Part shown: piece after piece, positions 1 to 9,010 of the stretch
Position numbering within the stretch: position 1 is the first letter of the stretch
How the letters are laid out: each line of letters opens with the position of its first letter
Assembly: GCA_022340195.1 (NCBI GenBank)
Contig: JAJDOL010000109.1
Span: forward strand, 1-58,457
Source of the DNA: Chromatiaceae bacterium
GTDB taxonomy: Bacteria; Pseudomonadota; Gammaproteobacteria; Chromatiales; Chromatiaceae
Length of the DNA stretch: 58,457 bases
Direction of reading: 5' to 3'
The notes under the pieces: generated by a model
Databases searched by the model: none
Told to the model about the DNA's origin: nothing
Seen by the model: the letters and a program-made list of their open reading frames with translations, nothing else
Made by a program: the position numbers and the translations under genes

Positions 1-204
1 TTCATCCAATGGTCGATCGACGCGGATAAGACAAATCCGACGTCTCGAGCACATCGCTTACTCTGGTCTATTGATAGCGATAAGGTGGCACTGGAGAAAA
101 GGTTTGATGGGTGCTATATCATCAGTACCGACGTTGACAAAGATCAGATGAATACATCTGACCTGGCGCCGATCGGGTGGACGCCGATCCGAAAGACCAC
201 ATAG
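1..204 (+). pseudogene. Transposase remnant (IS1634/IS4-like), 5'-cut by window edge
   Basis: Frame 1 is open from the first base to a TAG at 202-204 (67 codons). The middle reads ALEKRFDGCYIISTDV, a block that resembles the C-terminal catalytic part of IS1634/IS4-type DDE transposases (a 'DG.Y.i.T' segment). The Tyr- and Arg-rich segment that should follow is missing: the frame runs into unrelated residues and stops, so the gene is broken at its 3' side as well as cut by the window start. It lies next to the 3' end of tRNA-Ser, a common insertion point for mobile DNA. The assignment rests on motif resemblance only, and the exact IS family is uncertain. Confidence 0.55.
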
Positions 205-413
205 ACATCGAGGATGCCACGCAACGCCAAAAGGTTACCGCCATGAATCGGCTTGGAGGTACAGGCGCGGGACCAGGGGCGGCGCCGAGGCGCAGGTGGG
301 GATGGTGTGGGAGGTCGGGGACCTGGTGGAGACCCTACCGCCTGCAAATTGGTGGACTCAGTGGTGGACTGTTTCCCCGAAATGCTCTGCAAGCCGCCTA
401 ATTGCTGGATATT
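205..413. other. Gene-free spacer between IS remnant and tRNA-Ser
   Basis: GC-rich spacer. The overlapping short frames here have no recognisable protein character and no ribosome binding site, and I see no hairpin or promoter that I can defend. It lies downstream of the tRNA 3' end and may be part of a decayed insertion. Confidence 0.5.
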
Positions 414-504
414 TGGCGGAGAGAGAGGGATTCGAACCCTCGATGGGCTATTAACCCATACTCCCTTAGCAGGGGAGCGCCTTCAGCCACTCGGCCATCT
501 CTCC
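414..504 (-). tRNA. tRNA-Ser(GCU)
   Basis: Reading the minus strand, the sequence begins GGAGAGATGGCCGAGTGG and ends with CTCTCTCC-G-CCA. The acceptor stem is GGAGAGA/TCTCTCC, the D-arm is of serine type, the anticodon loop is CTGCTAA (anticodon GCT), the variable arm is long, and the T-loop is TTCGAAT. The CCA end is encoded at 414-416. The 91-nt length and long variable arm are class II features of tRNA-Ser. A tRNA-Ser next to csrA is a conserved gammaproteobacterial arrangement. Confidence 0.97.
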
Positions 505-617
505 AAAAGAGGGTGCGGCTTTCCCCACAGACACGCGACCGTGGTCCGCCTTGTAAACAATTCCCGGCCAACAACTGCCCGTTCCCGGGAGTGAAAAGGC
601 AGGTATCTTGATCTAAT

Positions 618-648
618 CGGTGGACGAGGATTATATCCCCGCCCACCG
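618..648 (-). terminator. Hairpin after csrA (weak terminator candidate)
   Basis: Inverted repeat CGGTGG (618-623) / CCACCG (643-648), with partial extra pairing inside. It lies just downstream of the csrA stop. There is no clear T-tract after it on the minus strand, so it may be an mRNA 3' end or processing structure rather than a factor-independent terminator. Confidence 0.3.
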
Positions 649-655
649 CGATCTA

Positions 656-874
656 CTACTCGGGAACAGAATCGGGTTCAGAACCGCCTTGCTGTGCAGC
701 CTGCTCCGCCTGCTCGCGCTTTATGCGCTCGTAGATCTCTTCACGGTGCACCGCCACATCGCGGGGTGCGTTGACGCCGATGCGTACTTGATTCCCCTTG
801 ACTCCAAGGACGGTAACAGTCACTTCATCGCCAATCATCAGGGTTTCGCCAACCCTTCTCGTTAATATCAACAT
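656..874 (-). CDS. csrA: Carbon storage regulator CsrA/RsmA
   Basis: 72 aa. Homodimeric RNA-binding protein that binds GGA motifs in mRNA leaders and controls translation or stability of mRNAs for carbon flux, motility and biofilm. The start [16 protein letters not shown] and the later [18 protein letters not shown] and [12 protein letters not shown] are the canonical CsrA beta-strand core, including the N-terminal R6/R7 and the VHREEI segment used for RNA contact. After about residue 55 comes a Gln/Ala-rich tail ([10 protein letters not shown]), a normal variable extension. The ATG at 872-874 is preceded by a GGGAG ribosome binding site. It lies downstream of lysC on the same strand, followed by tRNA-Ser, as in Pseudomonas. 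Confidence 0.97.
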   Translation of the reverse strand: MLILTRRVGETLMIGDEVTVTVLGVKGNQVRIGVNAPRDVAVHREEIYERIKREQAEQAAQQGGSEPDSVPE

Positions 875-1072
875 TGTCGTTTCTCCCTTCTTTCCTTATT
901 CCAGAACGCCACATACCCACCGACGGATCACGCACATTCCTGCGTTCCAGAAGGAGGATAAGCCGCGGCCAACCAAGCACGGAATAGGACTTAGACTCCG
1001 CGCTTCTGAATTCTAACAATAGCTCAGACCACACCAAAGCGCTTTTTGTTACTATTTCCTTTCAGTTACCTT

Positions 1073-2329
1073 TCAGTTACTAGCGGAATTCGAACCCGTC
1101 GCCGCCGAATCGGCAAGGTGCAGATCGAAGGCATCGTGTAATGCCCGAACCCCGAGCTCGAGGTATTTTTCATCCACGACCACGGAGATTTTGATCTCCG
1201 AGGTCGAGATCATCCGGATGTTGATGCCCTCCTTCGCCAAGGCGGCGAACATCCTGCTGGCGATTCCGGCGTGAGAGCGCATACCTACACCTACCAAGGA
1301 GATTTTGACGATCTCATCATCACCCAAGACCTCCCGCGCCGCGAGGATCCGGGCGGCGGAGCCAAGGATCTCCCGCGCCCGTTCATAGTCGTTTCGGTGG
1401 ACGGTAAAGGTGAAGTCCGTCGTAGCCTCATCGGCGGCGATGTTCTGTATGATCATGTCCACTTCGATATTGGCATCCGAGATCGGGCCCAGTATCTTGT
1501 GGGCAACGCCCGGCTGGTCGGGAACACCCAGGATGGTGAGCTTGGCCTCATCGCGATTAAAGGCAATGCCGGAGATGACGGCGTCTTCCACTGTTTCCTC
1601 CTCGAGACTGATCAGCGTGCCCTCCCCTGCTTCGAAGCTGGAAAGCACCCGCAAGGGAACTCGGTACTTTCCTGCAAATTCTACGGCCCGAATCTGCAGC
1701 ACCTTGGAGCCCAAGCTGGCCATCTCCAGCATCTCCTCGAAGGTGATGCGGTCGAGCTTACGCGCCCGGGGCTCGATACGGGGATCGGTCGTGTAAACGC
1801 CGTCCACGTCCGTGTAGATTTGGCATTCGTCGGCGTTCAGGGCAGCCGCCATGGCCACAGCGGAGGTATCCGAGCCACCACGCCCCAGGGTGGTGATATT
1901 CCCTCCGTCGTCCACGCCCTGAAATCCGGCCACGACAACCACGCGCCCCGCGTCCAAATCGGCCTTGACGCGGACGCCGTCGATATCGCGGATACGCGCC
2001 TTGCAGTGGGCACTGTCCGTGCGAATATGAACCTGGCCCCCTGTGTAGGACTTGGCCGGGCAACCCAGGTTCTCCAAGGCCATGCTCAGCAAAGCGATGG
2101 TGACCTGCTCGCCCGTGGAAACCAGGACGTCCATCTCCCGCGGGTTGGGCCGCTCCTGAATTTTCCTCGCCAAGGCGATGAGGCGATCCGTTTCACCCGA
2201 CATGGCCGAGACCACGACCACGACCTGATCTCCAAGGTCGCGCCAGGTCTTTACGCGTTCTGCGACGGCGTTGATCCGCTCGACACTGCCGACGGATGTT
2301 CCTCCGTATTTTTGGACGATCAAGGACAT
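1073..2329 (-). CDS. lysC: Aspartokinase
   Basis: 418 aa. Phosphorylates L-aspartate, the first step toward lysine/diaminopimelate, threonine and methionine. The kinase domain begins with the K-Y-G-G-T-S motif (residues 7-12) and carries the GRGGSDTSA segment near residue 155. Two ACT domains fill about residues 265-405 and normally give feedback control by lysine and/or threonine. The length matches the monofunctional class found in Pseudomonas (about 412 aa); there is no fused homoserine dehydrogenase. The C-terminal tail (SAATGSNSASN) is low-complexity. It sits 129 bp downstream of alaS and is likely part of the same conserved block. Whether an internal start makes a separate ACT subunit is not visible here. 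Confidence 0.96.
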   Translation of the reverse strand: MSLIVQKYGGTSVGSVERINAVAERVKTWRDLGDQVVVVVSAMSGETDRLIALARKIQERPNPREMDVLVSTGEQVTIALLSMALENLGCPAKSYTGGQVHIRTDSAHCKARIRDIDGVRVKADLDAGRVVVVAGFQGVDDGGNITTLGRGGSDTSAVAMAAALNADECQIYTDVDGVYTTDPRIEPRARKLDRITFEEMLEMASLGSKVLQIRAVEFAGKYRVPLRVLSSFEAGEGTLISLEEETVEDAVISGIAFNRDEAKLTILGVPDQPGVAHKILGPISDANIEVDMIIQNIAADEATTDFTFTVHRNDYERAREILGSAARILAAREVLGDDEIVKISLVGVGMRSHAGIASRMFAALAKEGINIRMISTSEIKISVVVDEKYLELGVRALHDAFDLHLADSAATGSNSASN

Positions 2330-2458
2330 ACAACTTCCCGTTAGATCTGATGCCGCTCAGCGGCAGAGAAGCTCAAAGCACATGTAAAAAGCCATGGACG
2401 CGGTAACGGAAGCGGGCCCCATCAAGCACGGCAGGTGCGCGCCAGCGCACTCGGCCCA

Positions 2459-5071
2459 CTACGAGCCGTGCGCCACCCGCTCCCGCACCCAATCGTCCAC
2501 CAACCCCAAAGCGTCCGGCAATCCCGCCGGATCATTTCCGCCGGCTTGAGCCATGTCCGGTCGTCCGCCGCCCTTGCCTCCCACCCTTGCGGCGGCTGCC
2601 TTGACCAGATCACCCGCCTTCAGGCGGTCGGTAAGATCCTTGGTGATACCCGCAACCAGACTCACCTTGCCATCCGTCTCCGCCGCCAGAAGAACGACCG
2701 CCGAGCCGAGCTTTCCCTTGAGCTGGTCCAGGGTATCGCGCAGGCTCTTGGCGTCCGCTCCATCGAGCTTCGCCGCCAGCACCTTGACGCCGCCGACCTC
2801 CACCGCCTGCGCGGCCAGGTCCCGACCTGCGCTGCTCGCCAGCTTGGCCTTGATCTCACTGAGCTCTTTCTCCAGCCGCTTGGAGCGCTCCAGGAGCTGG
2901 ACGACCTTGTCGTTCAGGTCCTCGCGCGTGCCCTTCACCAGGCTCGCGATTCGCAACAGCTGGTCCTCGTCCGCCTCCACGGCGTCTAGCGCACGCTCAC
3001 CGCTAACGGCCTCGATGCGCCTCACCCCGGAGGCAATACCGGTCTCGGCAACTATCTTGACCAAGCCGATGTCTCCCAGGGCACGCACATGGGTGCCGCC
3101 ACAAAGCTCCGTGGAAAAATCCCCCATACGCAGTACCCGAACCTGCTCTGCGTACTTCTCGCCGAACAGGGCCATAGCCCCGGAGCCCTTGGCGTCGTCG
3201 AGGGACATGATCCGGGTCTCCACCAGGTGGTTCTCACGGATCTGGTGGTTAACCAAGCGCTCGATCTGAAGGAGCTGCTCGCGACTGACCGGTTCGAAAT
3301 GGGAGAAATCGAAGCGCAGGCGCTCCGGCCCCACAAGGGAACCCTTTTGCTGTACGTGGTCCCCCAGTATCTCGCGCAGAGCGGCATGGAGCAGATGTGT
3401 GGCCGAGTGGTTGAGCGCGATCAAACGTCGGCGATTCGCGTCCACGCGGGCATCCACACGATCGCCGACCTGGAGCTCTCCCTCCTGGACGCGGGCGATG
3501 TGACCAATAACGTCAGCGCCTTGCTTCTGGGTGTCGAGAATCTGCACGCGCACACCCGTGCGCACAAGCTCGCCGGTATCGCCAACCTGGCCACCGGCCT
3601 CGGCGTAAAAGGGGGTGACGCCGAGCACAACCACGCCCTCCTGCCCCTCGGATAGGTTGTCCTGAGACTCGCCGTCCCGATAGATAGCGACCACCGTTGC
3701 CTGATCGACGAGCTGCTCGTAGCCGGTAAAGTCGGTCTCCCCTTCCAGATCGAGGGCCGGTCCTTGGACCGCGCCGAACCGGCTCGCCGCTCGGGCGCGC
3801 TCCTTCTGCCGCTCCATAGCCTGCTCGAAGCCCGCCATGTCGAGGCTCAACCCCCGCTCGCGGGCGACGTCGGCCGTGAGGTCCGTGGGAAACCCGTAGG
3901 TGTCGTAGAGCTTAAACACGATCTCGCCGGAGATGCGGTCACCTTGAATCCCTTCGACGGCCTGTTCCAGGATGCGCATACCCTGCTCCAGGGTCTCGGC
4001 GAAGCGCTCCTCCTCCACCTTGAGCACGCGCTCGACCTGCGCCTCGGCGGAGCGAATCTCCGGGTAGGCATCGCCCATCTGCTCCACCAGTGTCGCCACC
4101 AGGCGATAGAAGAATGGTTCATCGCGCCCGAGCTGATAGCCGTGGCGGACAGCGCGCCGGACGATACGGCGCAGAACATAACCTCGACCCTCGTTGCTCG
4201 GGGTGATGCCGTCGGTAATCAAGAAGGTGGCGGAGCGTATATGATCCGCAATGACCCGTAGCGACTTGTTCTCGCGGTTCATACAGCCGGTCAGCGCCGC
4301 CGCGGCGTCGATCAGGGTGCGGAAGAGATCGATCTCATAGTTGTTGTGCGTACCCTGCATGACCGCCGCTAGGCGCTCCAGTCCCATGCCCGTGTCCACC
4401 GAGGGGCGCGGTAGAGGGGTGAGTCTCCCCTCGACATCGCGATCGTACTGCATGAACACCAGGTTCCATATCTCCACGAAGCGGTCCCCGTCCTGATCAG
4501 GGGTTCCAGGAGGACCACCAGGTATCTCCGGACCATGGTCGTAAAAGATCTCCGAGCAGGGTCCGCACGGACCTGTCTCCCCCATGGACCAGAAGTTATC
4601 CTTCTCGCCGCAGCGTGAAAAACGCTGGGGACTCACGCCGACATCGTCCAGCCAGATACGTTCGGCGGCCTGGTCCTCCTTGTAGACAGTGATCCACAGG
4701 CGTTCCTCGGGCAGGGCCAGCACCCGGGTCAGATAGTCCCACGCATAGCGAATCGCGTCCGGCTTGAAATAGTCACCGAAGCTGAAGTTGCCCAGCATCT
4801 CGAAAAAGGTGTGATGACGCGCCGTATAACCTACGTTCTCCAGGTCATTGTGCTTGCCCCCGGCACGCACGCATTTTTGTGAGCTGACGGCACGCCTGTA
4901 GGGCCGCTTCTCCCGGCCCAGAAACACCTCCTTGAACTGCACCATCCCCGCGTTGGTGAAAAGCAAGGTGGGGTCGTTAGCGGGCACCAGTGGACTGCTG
5001 GGTACAATTTGGTGCTCGCGCTCGGCGAAGTAACGGAGAAAGCTGGCTCGAAGCTCTGCGCTGCTCTTCAT
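2459..5071 (-). CDS. alaS: Alanine--tRNA ligase
   Basis: 870 aa, close to the 876 aa of E. coli AlaS. Charges tRNA-Ala and edits mischarged Ser/Gly. The N-terminal class II aminoacylation domain has [12 protein letters not shown] at the start and the [19 protein letters not shown] motif. The editing domain has the zinc-site motifs [11 protein letters not shown] and CGGTHV. A Gly-rich C-terminal domain ([15 protein letters not shown]) closes the protein. The frame is open 32 codons further upstream, but that extension has no AlaS similarity; the ATG at 5069-5071 gives the family N-terminus, although its ribosome binding site is weak. It is flanked by recX upstream and lysC downstream. Confidence 0.97.
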   Translation of the reverse strand: MKSSAELRASFLRYFAEREHQIVPSSPLVPANDPTLLFTNAGMVQFKEVFLGREKRPYRRAVSSQKCVRAGGKHNDLENVGYTARHHTFFEMLGNFSFGDYFKPDAIRYAWDYLTRVLALPEERLWITVYKEDQAAERIWLDDVGVSPQRFSRCGEKDNFWSMGETGPCGPCSEIFYDHGPEIPGGPPGTPDQDGDRFVEIWNLVFMQYDRDVEGRLTPLPRPSVDTGMGLERLAAVMQGTHNNYEIDLFRTLIDAAAALTGCMNRENKSLRVIADHIRSATFLITDGITPSNEGRGYVLRRIVRRAVRHGYQLGRDEPFFYRLVATLVEQMGDAYPEIRSAEAQVERVLKVEEERFAETLEQGMRILEQAVEGIQGDRISGEIVFKLYDTYGFPTDLTADVARERGLSLDMAGFEQAMERQKERARAASRFGAVQGPALDLEGETDFTGYEQLVDQATVVAIYRDGESQDNLSEGQEGVVVLGVTPFYAEAGGQVGDTGELVRTGVRVQILDTQKQGADVIGHIARVQEGELQVGDRVDARVDANRRRLIALNHSATHLLHAALREILGDHVQQKGSLVGPERLRFDFSHFEPVSREQLLQIERLVNHQIRENHLVETRIMSLDDAKGSGAMALFGEKYAEQVRVLRMGDFSTELCGGTHVRALGDIGLVKIVAETGIASGVRRIEAVSGERALDAVEADEDQLLRIASLVKGTREDLNDKVVQLLERSKRLEKELSEIKAKLASSAGRDLAAQAVEVGGVKVLAAKLDGADAKSLRDTLDQLKGKLGSAVVLLAAETDGKVSLVAGITKDLTDRLKAGDLVKAAAARVGGKGGGRPDMAQAGGNDPAGLPDALGLVDDWVRERVAHGS

Positions 5072-5206
5072 GGGACAAGCTCTTAGTGGACACTCGGGGA
5101 CGTTCGGCGCTCGGGATTCGGCTTTGAAGCGGCGATCTCCGCCCCAATCGCGAACGATTTCCGTCAAGGGACCGATTGACCAAGGATACGGCTTGATCGG
5201 TCCGGA

Positions 5207-5617
5207 TCAGAAGTCGTCCTTACCGTTCAGGAAGCGGGCGATCAACTCCACGGGAAATCCCCGGTTCTCCAGGAATCGGGCGCGCCGCGCGCGCTCCTTG
5301 ACATCGGCAGCAAGCGCACGGCCGAACCGCTTGTCGTGAGCCGCGCACATAGAATCCAACCATTCCCGCGGCGACCTTTCGAGGTAGGGCTCGATTACCT
5401 GATCCACAAGCCCTCTTTGGCGCAGCTCCAGGCGGATACGGATTGGCCCAAAGCCTTTGCGGACGCGTTCCGCAACATAGGCTTCTGCCATGCGCTCTTC
5501 TCGCAGAAGACCCCGGTCGACGAGGTCTTCGAGGACCCGGTCGACGTCCGTCTCGGCATGACCACGTGCGCACAGCTTGCGCCGAAGCTCCAAGCGGCTG
5601 TGCTCTCTCGCTGTCAA
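5207..5617 (-). CDS. recX: Regulatory protein RecX
   Basis: 136 aa from a TTG start. RecX binds RecA filaments and limits filament growth and ATPase activity. Family signatures are AREHSRLELRRKL near the N-terminus, the R-K-G-F-G-P-I-R-I-R-L-E-L segment, and a basic C-terminus (RRARFLENRGFP). The start is uncertain. Homology to E. coli RecX continues upstream through ALRLLTAREHS, but no in-frame ATG or GTG exists before the recA stop region; CTG codons at 5651-5653 and 5657-5659 are alternatives that would overlap recA. Such an overlap fits translational coupling to recA, immediately upstream on the same strand. Confidence 0.9.
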   Translation of the reverse strand: MTAREHSRLELRRKLCARGHAETDVDRVLEDLVDRGLLREERMAEAYVAERVRKGFGPIRIRLELRQRGLVDQVIEPYLERSPREWLDSMCAAHDKRFGRALAADVKERARRARFLENRGFPVELIARFLNGKDDF

Positions 5618-5655
5618 CAGCCTGAGTGCATCCCGCGGAATGTCCGATTCCAGGG

Positions 5656-6687
5656 TCAGGCCTCCTCGGGTTGTGCCGCCGCTTCGCCCTCTTTGCTCTG
5701 GGGCAGGAGCAGCGCACGTATCTTCGCCTCTATCTCAGCAGACATGTCCCGGTTTTCCTTGAGGAAGCCGCGCACATTATCCTTACCCTGCCCGATACGG
5801 TTGCCGTCGTAGCTGTACCAGGCCCCCGATTTCTCGATAACACCCTGCTGCACGCCCAGATCGATGATCTCACCCTCGCGGGAGATACCCTCACCATAAA
5901 GGATGTCGAAGTGGACCTGTTTGAAGGGCGGTGCCACCTTGTTCTTTACAACCTTGACCTTGGTTTCATTGCCTATGACCTCATCACCCTTCTTGATGCT
6001 ACCGGTACGGCGAATGTCGAGCCGAATAGAGGCATAGAACTTGAGGGCGTTACCACCGGTCGTGGTCTCTGGATTGCCGAACATGACCCCGATCTTCATC
6101 CGGATCTGATTGATGAAGATGACGACGCAGTTGGAGCGCTTGATATTCGCCGTGAGCTTGCGCAAGGCTTGGGACATGAGTCTCGCCTGAAGGCCCACGT
6201 GGGAATCGCCCATCTCGCCCTCGATCTCGGCCTTGGGGGTAAGGGCCGCCACCGAGTCGACCACCACCACATCCACGGCTCCCGATCGCACCAGCATATC
6301 GGTGATTTCCAGCGCCTGCTCACCCGTATCTGGCTGCGAGACCAGCAGTTCGTCCATGTTCACCCCCAACTTTTCGGCATAGAGGGGGTCGAGGGCGTGC
6401 TCGGCGTCGACAAAGGCTGCAGTCCCCCCCTCCTTTTGGGCCTCGGCAACCACATGGAGGGTGAGGGTAGTCTTGCCCGATGACTCCGGACCATAGACCT
6501 CGACCACCCGTCCTTTGGGCACACCGCCGATTCCCAAGGCCACGTCCAGTCCGAGCGAGCCCGTAGAGATGGCCTCCAGGTTGCGCACCGCACCCGCGTC
6601 TCCCATGCGCATGACAGAGCCTTTTCCGAACTGTTTTTCTATTTGGCTTAGCGCGGCTGCCAACGCCTTCTTGCGATTGTCGTCCAT
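5656..6687 (-). CDS. recA: Recombinase RecA
   Basis: 343 aa. ATP-dependent strand-exchange protein that also activates LexA self-cleavage. The Walker A motif GPESSGKT is at residues 66-73. [22 protein letters not shown] is the Walker B and following region. [22 protein letters not shown] covers the L2 DNA-binding loop. The C-terminus is short and acidic ([11 protein letters not shown]), as expected. GGAG lies a few bases before the ATG. The upstream 137 bp hold a short palindrome (6741-6752), but I found no E. coli-type LexA box (CTGT-N8-ACAG). recX follows directly and overlaps or abuts the stop codon. Confidence 0.99.
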   Translation of the reverse strand: MDDNRKKALAAALSQIEKQFGKGSVMRMGDAGAVRNLEAISTGSLGLDVALGIGGVPKGRVVEVYGPESSGKTTLTLHVVAEAQKEGGTAAFVDAEHALDPLYAEKLGVNMDELLVSQPDTGEQALEITDMLVRSGAVDVVVVDSVAALTPKAEIEGEMGDSHVGLQARLMSQALRKLTANIKRSNCVVIFINQIRMKIGVMFGNPETTTGGNALKFYASIRLDIRRTGSIKKGDEVIGNETKVKVVKNKVAPPFKQVHFDILYGEGISREGEIIDLGVQQGVIEKSGAWYSYDGNRIGQGKDNVRGFLKENRDMSAEIEAKIRALLLPQSKEGEAAAQPEEA

Positions 6688-6740
6688 CTGATCTCCGAAT
6701 CCGCCCCACGTACCGATGGGGACGGGTTGCGCCTGCGGCG

Positions 6741-6752
6741 CCTGTCGACAGG
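6741..6752. repeat. 12-bp palindrome in the recA upstream region
   Basis: CCTGTCGACAGG is a perfect palindrome 54 bp upstream of the recA start codon. It contains CTGT and ACAG half-elements, but with a 2-bp spacer instead of the 8 bp of the E. coli LexA box, so I do not call it a LexA operator. It could be a divergent regulatory site or chance. Confidence 0.35.
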
Positions 6753-6824
6753 AATGCCGGAATGGCGACGCGACTCAACGCGCCACCCTGAAGCCCCGCA
6801 TTATTCCATAGGACGGAGGTGCCG

Positions 6825-7340
6825 TCATGATAACAGTGGCCATCTGTGCTCCACCCTGTACCGGGGGCGCTCTCCCGACTGGGCGACAACGAGCGCAAAC
6901 TCCGAAACCGGCCAGGCAACCGGATGCCCGAGATCCCGTGCAGGCAGCGGCCCCGCCTTCCGGGCGAGGGTCACGTGCGGCTTGAAACGACGTCGCTCGG
7001 GGAGAAATCCACAATCCAGCAGACCTTCCCGAAGCGCATGCAGCAGATCCAGAAGCGGTTGCGGTCGCTCCGATGCGCCACACCAGAGGATACCCGCCTT
7101 GGGAAAGCAGCCAAAGCGGTCCAGACTCAAAACAAAGGGGGAGGCCTGGATTCCGGCTGCCACCTGTTCGGCACAGACACGGCGTTTCAGATGCAGATCG
7201 CCGAGAAAGACCAAGGTGATATGGAGATCCTCGGGATGCGTCTTACGACCCTGCCCGGCGGGCAGCTCGCCTTGAATCCTGGCCAGCGCCTCCCGTTGCC
7301 GCGCGTGGGGCCAAAGGGCGAAGAACAGACGCTCAGTCAA
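6825..7340 (-). CDS. thpR: RNA 2',3'-cyclic phosphodiesterase (2'-5' RNA ligase family)
   Basis: 171 aa. The 2H phosphoesterase family hydrolyses 2',3'-cyclic phosphates on RNA ends, with reversible 2'-5' ligase activity in vitro. Both catalytic H-x-T motifs are present, H40-I-T42 and H122-V-T124, about 80 residues apart as in the family. The start MTERLFFALWP is typical of ThpR. It overlaps the end of pncC by 8 bp, so the two are probably co-transcribed, upstream of recA on the same strand. Confidence 0.93.
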   Translation of the reverse strand: MTERLFFALWPHARQREALARIQGELPAGQGRKTHPEDLHITLVFLGDLHLKRRVCAEQVAAGIQASPFVLSLDRFGCFPKAGILWCGASERPQPLLDLLHALREGLLDCGFLPERRRFKPHVTLARKAGPLPARDLGHPVAWPVSEFALVVAQSGERPRYRVEHRWPLLS

Positions 7341-7827
7341 TGCCCTGGAGCAGCTCCAGCAGACGCTCCAACGCCAGATGCACCGACTGGTGCCGAACCT
7401 CCTCCCGATTTCCCGCGAACTGAACGCGCTGCACCTGCGGCGCCTGATCGTCTAGCACCCAGGCGAAGCAGACAGTGCCTACCGGCTTGTCTTCAGAGCC
7501 TCCGTCCGGGCCGGCGATCCCCGTGACCGCCACCGCCACGCCAGCCCGACTGTGGCCCAACGCACCGCGAGCCATCTCGAGGGCCACCTCCTCGCTGACA
7601 GCGCCGTGGTCGGCAAGCGCAGCGGCTGACACATCCAGCAGATCCTGCTTGGCACTGTTGCTGTAGGTAACGAAGCCACGGTCGAACCAGGCGCTGCTTC
7701 CGGGGACATCCGTCACTACCTTTGCAACCCAGCCGCCGGTACAGGACTCGGCCGTGGCGAGCATCAAGCGGGCCGCCTGTAGCCGCTGCCCAAGCGCCAA
7801 GGCCAGTCTGTCCAGTCGTTCAGTCAT
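7333..7827 (-). CDS. pncC: Nicotinamide-nucleotide amidohydrolase PncC (CinA C-terminal domain)
   Basis: 164 aa, a stand-alone CinA C-terminal domain. Deamidates nicotinamide mononucleotide to nicotinate mononucleotide in pyridine-nucleotide recycling. The conserved ATAESCTGG (residues 24-32, with the catalytic Ser28) and TGIAGPDGGSEDKPVGTV (about 101-118) are both intact. The N-terminal molybdopterin-like domain of full CinA is absent, as usual in gammaproteobacterial PncC. Its position just upstream of recA is a conserved arrangement (pncC/cinA - recA). Confidence 0.95.
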   Translation of the reverse strand: MTERLDRLALALGQRLQAARLMLATAESCTGGWVAKVVTDVPGSSAWFDRGFVTYSNSAKQDLLDVSAAALADHGAVSEEVALEMARGALGHSRAGVAVAVTGIAGPDGGSEDKPVGTVCFAWVLDDQAPQVQRVQFAGNREEVRHQSVHLALERLLELLQGID

Positions 7828-7980
7828 AAGGGAAGTCTCCCTCAGTCGTTGCCTGTACGCAAGCCGGGCATCGCTTTACAGCGAATCGGGCCGAGCTTTA
7901 TGCCGACTTGACAAGAGCCAAGGCGAATACACACAGTTCCCCACCAACCCTCCATGACCTTATAACGGAGAGAAAACCCG

Positions 7981-8262
7981 ATGACAGATCTGGAAATCCA
8001 TTGTGAGCACAAACCATCCCCCGCGAAGCTGGAGGTCCTGCATGTGGACCACTGGCCGGTGTGGAAGGGGGAAGTCGGCAGATTTCCATGGCGTTATGAA
8101 CAGACAGAGACCTGTTATGTGCTACGTGGCCGTTTCGTGGTAACGCCCGACGGCGGGGAGCCGAGAGAGTACCTGCGCGGTGACCTCATCAGCTTTCCCG
8201 CGGGACTCGTCTGTACCTGGGAGATTCTGGAGCCCGTCGAGAAGCACTATAAACTCGACTAG
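7981..8262 (+). CDS. Small cupin protein (EutQ/DUF861-like)
   Basis: 93 aa, a single-domain cupin. Conserved features include the VWKGEVGRFPWRY entry, the Y-V-L-R-G-R-F strand, the P-D-G-G-E turn, and a D-L-I-S-F-P-A-G strand with a Trp nearby, all typical of the cupin_3 (DUF861) barrel. Metal ligands cannot be assigned with confidence, and the substrate is unknown. The ATG is preceded by GGAGAG. Its stop codon overlaps the stop of the convergent phosphoribosyltransferase gene. Confidence 0.85.
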   Translation: MTDLEIHCEHKPSPAKLEVLHVDHWPVWKGEVGRFPWRYEQTETCYVLRGRFVVTPDGGEPREYLRGDLISFPAGLVCTWEILEPVEKHYKLD

Positions 8263-8864
8263 GGTTTCATCAGCTCCAACACATCCGTCAAGATCCCCAA
8301 AGGGACTCGGATGCCGTGATCGCGCGACAGCCTTTCGACCACCGCTTCGGCTCCCGCGGGTCGACCTTCCATTCCCTCGATCAAGGCGGTCAGGTCCTCC
8401 ACGAGAGCCCAGGGATAGATGATCCAGCGCCATTGCCTGATCGCACGAGCGAAGTAGTCCGGGACGAACGGCGAAACCGTCTTGTGATGCAGCACCAGGG
8501 TACGCAGCTCCGATGGCTCACCTCGGCCGCGGATGTGCTCCAAGGCCGCGGTAAAGCTGTCGCCGGTATCCGTAATGTCGTCCACGACCAAGACACGCTG
8601 CCCTTCTACATCGGCGGCGAGCGGATAGCGTATCCGCGCAATTGCCTGCTTCTCGGTACCTTTGTAGTGCTCCACTTTGAACTCGGTCAGGTTCAGGTTT
8701 CCCAAATAGTCGGACAGCAGACGACCGGGAACCCAACCGCCGCGACCAAGTGCGACGATGATGTCGGGCGCAAAACCATCGGCGCGCACGCGCACCGCCA
8801 GATCCCGGGCAAGACGCCGAACCTCGTCCCAACCAACCAGCTCACAGCGCATATGCTTTCCCAT
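8259..8864 (-). CDS. Phosphoribosyltransferase family protein
   Basis: 201 aa. The type I phosphoribosyltransferase PRPP-binding motif VLVVDDITDTGDS lies at about residues 91-103, and the pyrophosphate-loop region I-I-V-A-L-G-R-G-G-W near 35-44. These resemble the xanthine/hypoxanthine-type predicted PRTases (COG2236). The base specificity cannot be told from sequence. A GGAAGG element precedes the ATG at 8862-8864. The gene ends 4 bp inside the convergent cupin gene. The C-terminal half is rich in helix-forming residues and lacks an obvious extra domain. Confidence 0.85.
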   Translation of the reverse strand: MGKHMRCELVGWDEVRRLARDLAVRVRADGFAPDIIVALGRGGWVPGRLLSDYLGNLNLTEFKVEHYKGTEKQAIARIRYPLAADVEGQRVLVVDDITDTGDSFTAALEHIRGRGEPSELRTLVLHHKTVSPFVPDYFARAIRQWRWIIYPWALVEDLTALIEGMEGRPAGAEAVVERLSRDHGIRVPLGILTDVLELMKP

Positions 8865-9010
8865 CTGCCCTTCCGAAAAACGCTGTCTCCTGTCAAATCC
8901 TCTTGGTCAGCTAAATCAAAAGCAAGCCAATCAGGTGCCGGCGCCGAATGCGACGGCACTCGCGTTACCAGTGGAATTGGACTAAGGAGTACTCGCCGGG
9001 ATTCCCTGGC

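Noticed and set aside
402-646. ORFs reading across the tRNA-Ser (for example RERDSNPRWAINP)
   Set aside because: They are translation of a tRNA gene, a common false ORF; the tRNA fold is clear.
1271-2344. 357-aa plus-strand ORF across lysC
   Set aside because: Antisense shadow of aspartokinase; His/Arg/Gly-rich sequence typical of GC-rich antisense frames.
6741-6752. Palindrome CCTGTCGACAGG as a LexA box
   Set aside because: Spacer between CTGT and ACAG is 2 bp instead of 8; does not fit the known box.
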